Source: Paenibacillus sp. (lineage in GTDB: Bacteria; Bacillota; Bacilli; Paenibacillales; YIM-B00363). Taken from it: a stretch of 64,000 bases of DNA. The notes under the pieces were generated by a model. The model worked only from the letters and a program-made list of their open reading frames with translations. It was not told the origin of the DNA and ran no database searches. Positions 9,006 to 16,661 of the stretch are shown here, piece by piece. Within the stretch, counting starts at the first letter, position 1. Each line of letters opens with the position of its first letter. Both the position numbers and the translations under genes were made by a program. Location of the stretch: positions 62,001-126,000 of the forward strand of contig NZ_JAPSKE010000010.1 in NCBI RefSeq assembly GCF_031177825.1. Direction: 5' to 3'.

Positions 9006-9030
9006 ATACATGTATTTTACTTGTATAAAT
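9006..9030. promoter_or_regulatory. Operator-like direct repeat, copy 3 (propeller gene)
   Basis: ATACATGTATTTTACTTGTA continues as TAAAT. It shares nearly every base with copy 2 and lies 89 bp from it in the same divergent intergenic region. It overlaps the -35 of the plus-strand promoter at 9021-9050. Confidence 0.6.
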
Positions 9031-9050
9031 CCTGGTACGTATGCTACTAT
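9021..9050 (+). promoter_or_regulatory. Promoter of the secreted propeller gene
   Basis: TTGTAT (9021-9026) and TACTAT (9045-9050) with an 18-nt spacer; the -35 is part of operator copy 3. The start codon is 44 nt further on. Confidence 0.5.
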
Positions 9051-9093
9051 GAGCTGGAATTCGCCATTCTACACTATTGAAGGGAGAAGATTT

Positions 9094-11922
9094 ATGAAGA
9101 ACAGACGCACCCTAGGTTCCGCAGGACTCATCCTTTCCTTGATTGCCGCCTTGATGAGCCCGCCGGCCGCGGCGCAAAGTGAAAGCGCTCTCTCGTTGCC
9201 GCCGATATTGGTCAACGGCGGCTTCGAGCCGGCCGCGGACGGCTCCGTTCCGGGCTGGCAGCCGGACGGCGCATCGGAAGCCGTCACCGTCACGCAAGCG
9301 GTCTATGCAGAGGGAACGAGCAGCTTATCGGTAGAGGACGGCTCCGCCGCCGCTTCGCACGGCGCGATCAGCGACCCCGTTCCGGTTACGCCGTTCGTCA
9401 ACGTCGTGCTGAACGCCCAAGTTCGGAAGGGGGCCGGCGCGGGCGGCAAGGTCGAGTTACGTTTCTACAGCGGCGACGGCAAGCTTCTGTCCGTCGTAAG
9501 CTCCTTAGTCGACCAAGCCTCAGCGGGCGAAGCTTGGAGCGGCATTCGCGTCGCCGCGGCCGCCCCGAAGGAAGGCGCGGCCGTGCGAGCCGCCTTCTCC
9601 TTCCCGACCGAAGCCGTAGGCAGCTTCTATGCCGACGAAGCGACGATCTCGCTTTCCCGTGCGCCGGGGACGATCCGTAATCTCGGTCCGCAATCGGCGA
9701 GCCTTACGATCATGACGGGCGCTTACGGGAAGGATAAGCACGGCCGCGACGTCATGTACACTGTCGCTCAAGGCGACCCGGCCCAGTTTATCGTGAGCGA
9801 TGTGAAGACGAAGGAAATTTACGACCAAGAACCGTTAATCGCGTTGGACGGGAGCAACGTCACCGCCGCATGGGGCATTACCGTCGCGTCCGACGGCAAA
9901 GCCTACGCCGGCAGCACCCCGAACGGCACCCTGTTCCAATACGACCCGCAGACGGAATCGATCCGAACGATCGGGAAGCCCGTTCCGACGGATACCGTCA
10001 TTTGGGTGCTTACCCCCGGATCGAACGGGAAAATTTACGGCGGCACCGGTTATTCGCAATCGGTATTCGAGTACGATCCGGCAACCGATCAAATGAAAGT
10101 GTTGGCCTCCTTCAAGACCGCATCGCGAGAGCAGCATGTCCGCAGCCTCGCCTACGACGCGGAGCGCAACGCCTTGTACGTCGGCGGCGCCGACGTGGCG
10201 AAGCTGTACAAATACGATCTCGCCACCGGGCAAAAAACGCTGATTACCGGCTTCGGCGGCAAAACGTCGGTGTACGATCTGCAATACACCGCAGGAAATC
10301 TGTTCATTCGCGTCGATCCCGGCCCGGTGATGTACGTCTACGACCCTGCGATCCACAAGCTGACGGTAAGCAACAACGCCGAATATAACACTCGCGGGTT
10401 TTCCCCCGTCTCCCCGGACGGCCGCGTCTTCTACACCTGGTTCGAGCCTACGCCGGCGGGCGGCACGCAATGGTCGCTTTACGCATACGACGTGAATACC
10501 GGCGAATACGGCTCGCTCGGCGTCGACGTGAAGGGCCCCGGCATCGCGTTCGGGTACGTCGAGCTGAACGACCCGAAGTTCCCGGGCACGACGTTAGTCG
10601 GCCTTGCGGGCAACGGCGGACGGGCGTTCTACTATAACCTGCAAACCGGGTATACGGAAACGCCGGAGCTGCCGCTTCCGCCTCAATTCGTGGAATTGCA
10701 CAATATCGGGAAAAGCTTGGACGGGAAAATGCTGAGCGCGGGCTTCATCTCCGGCGGGGGCTTGGGAGTGTATTCCCCGACGCAAAACAAAACCGAGTTT
10801 TATCCGTCGCTCGGCCAAGTGGAAGGGTATGCTTCTTTGAACGGGAAATTGTACTTCGGCGTGTACCCGAGAGCGTCCATCTTCGAATACGACCCGACGT
10901 TGCCGTGGAACCGGACGGATCCCAGCGTCCCGTATAATCCGCCGCGGCTAGCCCAGCTCGGCGACGAGCAGGATCGCCCGATCGCCATGGTCGGCGTCGA
11001 ACAAGAAAACAAGCTCTACATCGGTACGTATCCGATCGCCGGCAAAACCGGCGGCGCGCTTACCGTCTACGATCCGGCAGCCAAGACCTTCGACGTGAAG
11101 CGCAACATCGTGCCGGAGCATTCGATCAACGCCCTTGTATATCTGAACGGTAAGCTCTACATGGGAACCGGCGCGATGGACGGCGGCTCCGCCAAGCTGG
11201 CCGTCTACGATACGGCCTCCGAGACCGTCGAATACGAAACCGTGCCGGCAGCGGGCAAGAAAGCGATCGGTTCCTTGATCGTCGGACCGGACGGCAACCT
11301 GTGGGGCATGGCGCTCGGAACGCTGTTCATCTACGATCCCGCTTCGCGCCGAATCGTGTACAGCGACGACAAATTCCCGACCGCCGACTATAACTACGGC
11401 AATCCGCGCCTCGAGATCGGGACGGACGGGAACGTCTATACGACGATCTATATCGGCTACGTCGCCGACAAAACCTACACAAGCAAGCTGATCCGAATCG
11501 ACGCCGCGACGAAAGACGTGACCGTCTTGCTCGAAAGCAACGCGGAGAAGTTGGCGCAGGACGACTTCGGCAACTTCTATTTCAAATCCGGCAGCGATCT
11601 GATGCAATATAGCGATCCGAACCTGGTCGTCTCGCTGGAGCGCGTGGAGTTCGAAGTCGACGACGCCCGATTGGCGCCGGGAGAATCCACGGCGACCAGG
11701 CTCGCAGCGATTCTTGGCCGCGGCCGCACGACCAACGAACTGTCGGGCGCGACGATTCGATATGACGTTAGCAAGGAGAAGGTCGTCGACATTGACGAGA
11801 ACGGCGTCATCCATGCGAAGCATCCGGGCCGGACGGAGGTGACGGTAACCGTCACGCTGAACGGCGTCACCGTCGCGTCGGAGCCTGTGACCATCCTCGT
11901 CACAGGACCGTCCCCGAAGTAA
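9094..11922 (+). CDS. Secreted protein: CBM-like N-domain, beta-propeller core, C-terminal bacterial Ig domain
   Basis: ATG 9094 follows AGGGAGAAGA; an in-frame ATG at 8932 would put coding sequence over the operator and promoter. The product has 942 residues. Residues 1-28 form a signal peptide ending PPAAAQ. VNGGFEPAADGSVPGW starts a jelly-roll carbohydrate-binding-like module (about 35-195). Residues about 215-840 contain repeated blades with motifs such as YDPQTESIRTIG, YDPATDQMKVLA and YDPAAKTFDVKR, typical of Kelch/SMP-30-like propellers. The last 100 residues form a Big-type domain with VDIDENGVIHAKHPG. No catalytic motif was recognised. Sharing an operator with the lyase and importer suggests polysaccharide binding or sensing outside the cell. 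Confidence 0.85.
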   Translation: MKNRRTLGSAGLILSLIAALMSPPAAAQSESALSLPPILVNGGFEPAADGSVPGWQPDGASEAVTVTQAVYAEGTSSLSVEDGSAAASHGAISDPVPVTPFVNVVLNAQVRKGAGAGGKVELRFYSGDGKLLSVVSSLVDQASAGEAWSGIRVAAAAPKEGAAVRAAFSFPTEAVGSFYADEATISLSRAPGTIRNLGPQSASLTIMTGAYGKDKHGRDVMYTVAQGDPAQFIVSDVKTKEIYDQEPLIALDGSNVTAAWGITVASDGKAYAGSTPNGTLFQYDPQTESIRTIGKPVPTDTVIWVLTPGSNGKIYGGTGYSQSVFEYDPATDQMKVLASFKTASREQHVRSLAYDAERNALYVGGADVAKLYKYDLATGQKTLITGFGGKTSVYDLQYTAGNLFIRVDPGPVMYVYDPAIHKLTVSNNAEYNTRGFSPVSPDGRVFYTWFEPTPAGGTQWSLYAYDVNTGEYGSLGVDVKGPGIAFGYVELNDPKFPGTTLVGLAGNGGRAFYYNLQTGYTETPELPLPPQFVELHNIGKSLDGKMLSAGFISGGGLGVYSPTQNKTEFYPSLGQVEGYASLNGKLYFGVYPRASIFEYDPTLPWNRTDPSVPYNPPRLAQLGDEQDRPIAMVGVEQENKLYIGTYPIAGKTGGALTVYDPAAKTFDVKRNIVPEHSINALVYLNGKLYMGTGAMDGGSAKLAVYDTASETVEYETVPAAGKKAIGSLIVGPDGNLWGMALGTLFIYDPASRRIVYSDDKFPTADYNYGNPRLEIGTDGNVYTTIYIGYVADKTYTSKLIRIDAATKDVTVLLESNAEKLAQDDFGNFYFKSGSDLMQYSDPNLVVSLERVEFEVDDARLAPGESTATRLAAILGRGRTTNELSGATIRYDVSKEKVVDIDENGVIHAKHPGRTEVTVTVTLNGVTVASEPVTILVTGPSPK

Positions 11923-11943
11923 ACCGCCGGCAAGTAACGAATA

Positions 11944-11985
11944 AGGGCAATACCGCGGGCATTCGCCTTCGGTATTGCCCTTTTT
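11944..11985 (+). terminator. Intrinsic terminator of the propeller gene
   Basis: AGGGCAATACCG pairs with CGGTATTGCCCT, followed by TTTTT. It lies 21 nt after the stop codon. The stem may also end the converging minus-strand operon. Confidence 0.9.
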
Positions 11986-11990
11986 GCGTG

Positions 11991-12551
11991 TTATTCGACG
12001 TCCTCGACGATCGCCGGAATCCGCTCGACCCGCGGGTCGGTGAAGATGTCGAATTCGTCGCGGCTCGTGCTGGAAAACTCCGACACGATCGCCCCGTCCG
12101 CCCCCGCCTGGAACCAATGCTTCGTCCCCGGCTGAATCGTATACTGCTGCCCCGGCGCCAGCTCCACTTCGTGGAACACGGTGTAGTACGCTTCGCTGCC
12201 CTCGGGCAGCCGCGCCTGCACCCGTTCCGCCGGCTCGCCCTCGACGTACAACAGCACCTTGCCCGCCCGGCAGCGGAACGTCTCGGTCTTGCCCGGATCG
12301 TCCCCGACCGGCGGATGCAGATGCTCCGGACACGTCTGGTACGGGAACAGCACCAGCTCCTTCGCGCAATACCGCTCGTTATTCACGTACGTTACGAGCT
12401 CGAGCCCTTCCTTCTCCAAGTCGCCGAGCCCGAACGTCGCCACCTCGATGTTCGCGATCTCCTCCGGCGTCATGACGATGCCCGAGCGCGCGAACAGCTC
12501 CGCCGTTCTCGCTTGCGCCGCGCGCACTTCGCTGCGCTTGATCACACCCAT
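11991..12551 (-). CDS. D-lyxose isomerase-family cupin (ketose/aldose isomerase)
   Basis: A 186-residue protein matching the length and signature of the D-lyxose isomerase family. The cupin metal ligands are visible as H77 and H79 in CPEHLHPP, E90 in KTETF and H145 in GTKHWF. Characterised members interconvert D-lyxose and D-xylulose, and often D-mannose and D-fructose, using Mn(II). It is the last gene of a four-gene operon, 2 nt after the kinase stop, so it probably supplies the ketose that the kinase phosphorylates. The precise sugar is not evident. Confidence 0.85.
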   Translation of the reverse strand: MGVIKRSEVRAAQARTAELFARSGIVMTPEEIANIEVATFGLGDLEKEGLELVTYVNNERYCAKELVLFPYQTCPEHLHPPVGDDPGKTETFRCRAGKVLLYVEGEPAERVQARLPEGSEAYYTVFHEVELAPGQQYTIQPGTKHWFQAGADGAIVSEFSSTSRDEFDIFTDPRVERIPAIVEDVE

Positions 12552-12553
12552 GC

Positions 12554-13807
12554 TTACACCCCTTCTCGCTCCGAAAATGTCTCAACCCCCGCGTCCCCCG
12601 GCCCCCGCCAGACGCTCGCGCCGGCGCCGTCCGCCGACGCACGGCGGAACGCCGCAAGCTTCGGCGGCCGCTGCGCCCAGCCGGCGGCGATGCGCCGCTG
12701 CACCGCGGCCCACGGCGGCACGCCGCTGACGGCGTCCGGCCGCTCCACGTTGCAGGCGCCCGTCCCGACCGCGCCGAGCAGCGCTTCCTCCGGCGCCAGC
12801 CCGAGCATCCAGCCGGTCAGCAGGCCGGCGATCGTGCAGTCGCCCGCGCCGGTCGTCCCCGCGACGTGAACCTCGAAGCACGGCGCGTACAGCTCTCGCG
12901 ACGTCCAAGCCGCCGCGTCGCGCGGCGCGTACCGACCGGCCGACGCCAACCGCTCCGCGGAATCGCAGGTCTTCATATATAAACCGTATTCCCCAAGCTT
13001 CAACGCGACAACCGCGGCGCCCATGCCGAGCAGCTCGTCGGCGAGTTCGGAAAGGAGCGCCTCGGTCGCGTACGGCAGCAGGTCCGACGAACCGCCGGAA
13101 GCGGCCCACGCGTCGTACGTCTCGCGCCGCAGCATAAACAAAATTTCCTCGAAGCTCGGCAGGAACAAATCCACGCCGGGCAGCGCCCGCGACAAGATCG
13201 CCCGCCAATCGGCGCGTCCCGCTTCGGCGTCCGGGTCGGGCTTCGCGAGGTCGAGGCTAACCGTCACCCCTGCCGCCTTCGCCTTCGCGAGCAGCGCCGC
13301 AAGCTCCGCCCCGCCGTCCGCCCGCATGCGGCGCATGAGCGGCGGATAGCCGAAGTGGAACAGCCCCGCCTCCCGCAGCAGCTCCTCCCGCACGTCCGCG
13401 GCTTCGAACGTATCGTTCGCCCCCGTGCAGTGCAGGAAGATGCGATCGACGCCGGGCGGGCTGATCACGATCGTGTACGAGCTCGCCTCGCCGGCGGCGA
13501 CGATCATTCCGTCGGCCAATTCCGCGCCGTGGCCGCGCACGATGTCGACGATCGCCTCTCCGAACCGATCGTCCCCGACCTTGCCCATGAGCCGCGCCGG
13601 AACGCCGAGCCGATGCAGCGCGAGGCCCGTATTCGAGACGGCGCCTCCGGTCGACAGCATCGCCGGGCCGATGTCGATCAGCTTGCCGGGGACGAGAATG
13701 GCGTCCACGCCGGCTTGCCGATCGTACAGCGTCGGAATGACGTCGAGGCAAATATGCCCGCAGACGACCGCGGGATACGGCAAATCCAGACGTTCCTCGA
13801 GCGTCAA
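12554..13807 (-). CDS. PfkB-family carbohydrate kinase
   Basis: A 417-residue kinase starting at a TTG (13807). Its GGGGGAG site overlaps the stop of the dehydrogenase gene, leaving a 1-nt gap, so translation is coupled. PfkB features are the N-terminal VVCGHICLDVIP, the glycine-rich GPAMLSTGGAVSNTGLALHR near residue 55, and the C-terminal anion hole and catalytic Asp in TTGAGDCTIAG near residue 320. The family phosphorylates a sugar hydroxyl with ATP. In this operon it would make the sugar phosphate cleaved by the aldolase; the sugar is not known. Confidence 0.88.
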   Translation of the reverse strand: MTLEERLDLPYPAVVCGHICLDVIPTLYDRQAGVDAILVPGKLIDIGPAMLSTGGAVSNTGLALHRLGVPARLMGKVGDDRFGEAIVDIVRGHGAELADGMIVAAGEASSYTIVISPPGVDRIFLHCTGANDTFEAADVREELLREAGLFHFGYPPLMRRMRADGGAELAALLAKAKAAGVTVSLDLAKPDPDAEAGRADWRAILSRALPGVDLFLPSFEEILFMLRRETYDAWAASGGSSDLLPYATEALLSELADELLGMGAAVVALKLGEYGLYMKTCDSAERLASAGRYAPRDAAAWTSRELYAPCFEVHVAGTTGAGDCTIAGLLTGWMLGLAPEEALLGAVGTGACNVERPDAVSGVPPWAAVQRRIAAGWAQRPPKLAAFRRASADGAGASVWRGPGDAGVETFSEREGV

Positions 13808-13808
13808 T

Positions 13809-14981
13809 TTACTCCCCCCAGTTTATGGCGATCGTCTCTCCCGTTCGCTGCGACGCCAGCGCCGCCGTGAACACGCGGTGGCTGCCGGCCGCTTCTTCCG
13901 GCGTCGCGCAGCGGAACGGCTGCGTCAGCCGGTCCGGCCCGTTCGCGACTTCGTCGCAAAACGCCGCCCACATCTGCAAAATCGAATCCGAGAAGCCGAA
14001 TTCGAAAATGCCCCCGGTAATCGTCCCGTACGCCGATTTGTACGGCGCGTCCGCCACGTGCCATGCCTGCGAGGCTCCCGGCGTATACGGCAGCGACGCG
14101 ACCTGCTTCGGATACTTCGTCGTAAACTCCGCCGACAGCTCCGTCCCTTGTATGCGCAGAAACCATGTATTGGCATGCCCGGGGGCGATGCGCTTCGTCG
14201 ACAGCACCATCGGGAACGCCTGATCCGCCGTCTCCACGTCGCACGCGAGAATCGCGTTGTCCCACGTCTCGCACGGCGCCAGGCCGCCCTTGCCGTCGGG
14301 ACGCTCCTCCACGATCTTCGAGAGCAGCGCGCGGACGCTCTTCGGCTTCCAGCCGTACCGGAGCGGCAGATGCAGCACATGCATGCCGAGATCGCCCATG
14401 CAGCCGTATTCGCCGTTCGTCGCGATGCGCCGCTTCCAATTGATCGGCTTGTTCGGATCCAGATCGCTCGAATGCCAAAATCCGGCTTCCACCTCGATTA
14501 TACGCCCGAACCGCCCTTCGCGCACCCACTCGGTGAGCTGCATCGCCCCCGGGAAAAACGGGAACTCCGAAGAGCACCGCACGACGACCTCCGGATGCTC
14601 CGACAACGCTTCCATAATCGCCGCGTTCGCGGCCGCGTCGATGCCGAACGGCTTCTCCCCGAGCAGATGCTTCCCGGCCCGGATAATATCGATGTACAGC
14701 TGCGCGTGCAGGTGATGCGGCACCGCGCAATAGACCGCGTCCACGTTCGGGTCGGCCAGCAGCTCCCGATAATCCGCGTAAGACCGTTCCACGCTCGGCA
14801 CCGCCGACTCGAACCAAGCCGCCGCCGCCGGGTTCGCATCGCACACCGCCGTAATGCGCGGTTCGAAGTCGACGCCGGTCAGATGGCACCACCGCGCGGC
14901 GGCGCTCGCGAACTCCTTCCCCATGAGGCCGCAACCGATGACGCCGAATCGGATGACCTTTTTCGAACCTTCGCCCGCCAT
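13809..14981 (-). CDS. Gfo/Idh/MocA-family sugar dehydrogenase
   Basis: A 390-residue NAD(P)-dependent oxidoreductase. The nucleotide-binding motif GVIGCGLMGKEF is near residues 13-24, and the diagnostic GEKPFG lysine motif near residue 106. Its ATG overlaps the aldolase stop as TAATG. Family members oxidise or epimerise sugar hydroxyls through a keto intermediate. Placed between aldolase and kinase genes, it probably performs an oxidation or epimerisation step in a sugar pathway. Confidence 0.9.
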   Translation of the reverse strand: MAGEGSKKVIRFGVIGCGLMGKEFASAAARWCHLTGVDFEPRITAVCDANPAAAAWFESAVPSVERSYADYRELLADPNVDAVYCAVPHHLHAQLYIDIIRAGKHLLGEKPFGIDAAANAAIMEALSEHPEVVVRCSSEFPFFPGAMQLTEWVREGRFGRIIEVEAGFWHSSDLDPNKPINWKRRIATNGEYGCMGDLGMHVLHLPLRYGWKPKSVRALLSKIVEERPDGKGGLAPCETWDNAILACDVETADQAFPMVLSTKRIAPGHANTWFLRIQGTELSAEFTTKYPKQVASLPYTPGASQAWHVADAPYKSAYGTITGGIFEFGFSDSILQMWAAFCDEVANGPDRLTQPFRCATPEEAAGSHRVFTAALASQRTGETIAINWGE

Positions 14982-15820
14982 TACGCCTCACCCCCGAGCA
15001 TCGCGAGCGCCGCGTCCGCCGACGCGCCTTCGTGCACGATATGCATGAGCGCCTTCGTCATTCGGTCCGGATGCGGATGCTGAATGACGTTGCGGCCGTA
15101 GACGATGCCCGAGGCGCCTTGCTCCATCAGCTTCACCGTCCGGTTTACAATCTCTTCGTCGGACGCGCGGCCGCCGCCGCGCACGAGCACGGGCACATCG
15201 CCGGCGACCTCGACGACGCGATGGTACTCGTCTACGTCGTCGCACGGGTCGGCCTTAATGACGTCCGCGCCGAGCTCGACCGCTTGACGGACGAGCGGCA
15301 TAATTTTCTGAATGTCCCCGTCCACCATGTACCCGCCCTTCGCCTCGTTCGGCAGCATGACGAGCGGCTCCACCATCAGCACCATGCCGTATTTCTCGCA
15401 GTCCGACTTCAGCTTCATCACGTTCTTCACGCATTGGTAATGGAGCTCCGGCTGGTTCGGCAGCAGCAGCAGATTCACGCACACCGCCACCGCGTCGAGG
15501 CGCACCGCATGCTCGACCGCGCCGTCGATAATTTCGCTGAAGAGAAAGCGCGGCAGGGTCGTGCCGTAGATGTTCGCCGCATCCGTGCGCAGCACGAGCC
15601 CCGGCTTCTGCTTGCCCGAGAGATTCTGCAGAAACTTCGCCTGCCCGACGCTCAGCTGGATGCAATCGGGACCCGCGTCGACGATCGTCCGAATCGCCGA
15701 CTCCATGTTTTCGATCGAAGAGAGGAACGAGGATTCGTTGAAGAAGCCGTGATCCACCGCGACGTCGAAGCACTTGCCGGCCGGACTGAACATGCGGTTC
15801 ATTCTCGCTTTGGGCGACAT
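14981..15820 (-). CDS. Class I (Schiff-base) aldolase, DhnA/LsrF-like
   Basis: A 279-residue protein and first gene of the operon; ATG 15820 with AAAGGAG 10 nt upstream. DVAVDHGFF near residue 20 and the barrel ending with VLVRGGGRASDEEI and GASGIVYGRNVIQH match DhnA-type aldolases of the DeoC/FbaB superfamily. The lysine in GADVIKADPC is the likely Schiff-base residue. It should split a ketose phosphate made by the downstream kinase. An LsrF-like thiolase role is less likely because no autoinducer-2 genes are nearby. Confidence 0.8.
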   Translation of the reverse strand: MSPKARMNRMFSPAGKCFDVAVDHGFFNESSFLSSIENMESAIRTIVDAGPDCIQLSVGQAKFLQNLSGKQKPGLVLRTDAANIYGTTLPRFLFSEIIDGAVEHAVRLDAVAVCVNLLLLPNQPELHYQCVKNVMKLKSDCEKYGMVLMVEPLVMLPNEAKGGYMVDGDIQKIMPLVRQAVELGADVIKADPCDDVDEYHRVVEVAGDVPVLVRGGGRASDEEIVNRTVKLMEQGASGIVYGRNVIQHPHPDRMTKALMHIVHEGASADAALAMLGGEA

Positions 15821-15863
15821 AGGGGAAAACTCCTTTTTCGAAAAATGTAATAGTAAAACAACA

Positions 15864-15884
15864 AAATGTTCGTTTCTAACATTT
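15864..15884. promoter_or_regulatory. Perfect inverted repeat, probable operator of the aldolase operon
   Basis: AAATGTT-N7-AACATTT lies 44 bp upstream of the aldolase start, in an AT-rich tract where the promoter must be. The size and position suit a DeoR-, GntR- or LacI-type dimer; no regulator gene is adjacent. Confidence 0.5.
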
Positions 15885-15936
15885 ATCCTAAATCAGGCGC
15901 CGCCGTTTGTCTATATCGTATTTTTCGTTTGGAAAA

Positions 15937-15967
15937 CAAAAAAAGAACCCGACGCTTGGTCGGATTC
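15937..15967 (-). terminator. Intrinsic terminator of the isolated tRNA-Leu
   Basis: On the minus strand GAATCCGAC and GTCGGGTTC form a 9-bp stem followed by a run of T. It lies 18 nt after the CCA end of the tRNA gene. Confidence 0.85.
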
Positions 15968-15984
15968 CCGTTAGTTGGTATGTA

Positions 15985-16069
15985 TGGTGCGGTCGGAGGG
16001 ATTTGAACCCTCACGCCCAGTGGGCACTACCCCCTCAAGATAGCGTGTCTGCCGTTCCACCACGACCGC
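15985..16069 (-). tRNA. tRNA-Leu (anticodon GAG), CCA encoded
   Basis: Acceptor stem GCGGTCG/CGACCGC, anticodon loop TTGAGGG giving GAG, a long variable arm and T-loop GGTTCAAATCC. Discriminator A is followed by an encoded CCA. The 82-nt body is identical to the gene at 32897-32978, which lacks CCA. Confidence 0.95.
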
Positions 16070-16119
16070 ATATTCGATTCGCTTGCATCGCCTTCCGAGG
16101 AAGTGAGGCGACAAAAATT

Positions 16120-16149
16120 AATATACCGGATGGACGGCTAAAAGTAAAG
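16120..16149 (-). promoter_or_regulatory. Promoter of the isolated tRNA-Leu
   Basis: Minus-strand TTTACT (16149-16144) and TATATT (16125-16120) with an 18-nt spacer, about 50 nt upstream of the tRNA. Confidence 0.5.
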
Positions 16150-16236
16150 TCGGAACGTTTGGTAAGTTTCGGCCTTTCCCGAGGCGAACCCGCTACGACT
16201 CCTCAAGGATCTTTCGCGAAAGCCGTCCGATCCGGC

Positions 16237-16617
16237 TCATCCGGCCGCCGCCGCGGCCGTATCGTTCGCCCGCAGCAGGACGACGATGCCGATCATGATG
16301 ATGGCCGTGCCGAGCGCTTGACCTAACGACATCTTCTCCTTAAACAATGCGACCGCCACGGCCAAGTTTAAGAGATACGTGATCGATTGCAACGGAATAA
16401 TCACGGACATCCTGTAATTGGATAGCAAATAAAAGAAAAGTACCATCGAGCAAAAGTATCCCAACCCTCCCAACAGCACTTTCCACGACATGAACGTCCC
16501 GGCGATCGAGGCGATCGACGAGAGGTCCAGAGGGTGCTTCGAAAATTGCCACTTCCAGAGCAAATTCCCGAGCGTGCTAAGCAAGGAGGAAACTAATACC
16601 AAATAGACGATCTTCAT
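16237..16617 (-). CDS. Small EamA/SMR-like four-helix membrane protein
   Basis: The start is taken at ATG 16617 (MKIVYLVLVSSLLSTLGNLL), giving 126 residues; the open frame extends upstream, but that part overlaps the end of the HD-GYP-like gene. Four hydrophobic helices and the final half-repeat GQALGTAIIMIGIVVLLRAN resemble EmrE/ArnE-type drug/metabolite transporter subunits. It is the last gene of the 14-gene operon, 44 nt after the preceding stop. ArnE/F-like proteins flip lipid-linked sugars, so a role with a lipid carrier in glycan synthesis is plausible but unproven. Confidence 0.7.
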   Translation of the reverse strand: MKIVYLVLVSSLLSTLGNLLWKWQFSKHPLDLSSIASIAGTFMSWKVLLGGLGYFCSMVLFFYLLSNYRMSVIIPLQSITYLLNLAVAVALFKEKMSLGQALGTAIIMIGIVVLLRANDTAAAAAG

Positions 16618-16661
16618 CCCGCGAATCGCGCCTTCTTTCCCAACGTTCGGAATACGGTCGA

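Noticed and set aside
8932..9093. Upstream ATG for the secreted propeller protein
   Set aside because: It would read through operator copy 3 and the promoter and would hide the signal peptide; the ATG at 9094 has a good ribosome site.
1..11990. Transcription factor gene for the three shared operators
   Set aside because: None of the products in this region has a helix-turn-helix domain of the GntR, LacI or AraC type.
13425..15083. A 552-codon plus-strand frame opposite the kinase and dehydrogenase genes
   Set aside because: Antisense shadow of two well-supported enzymes with intact motifs.
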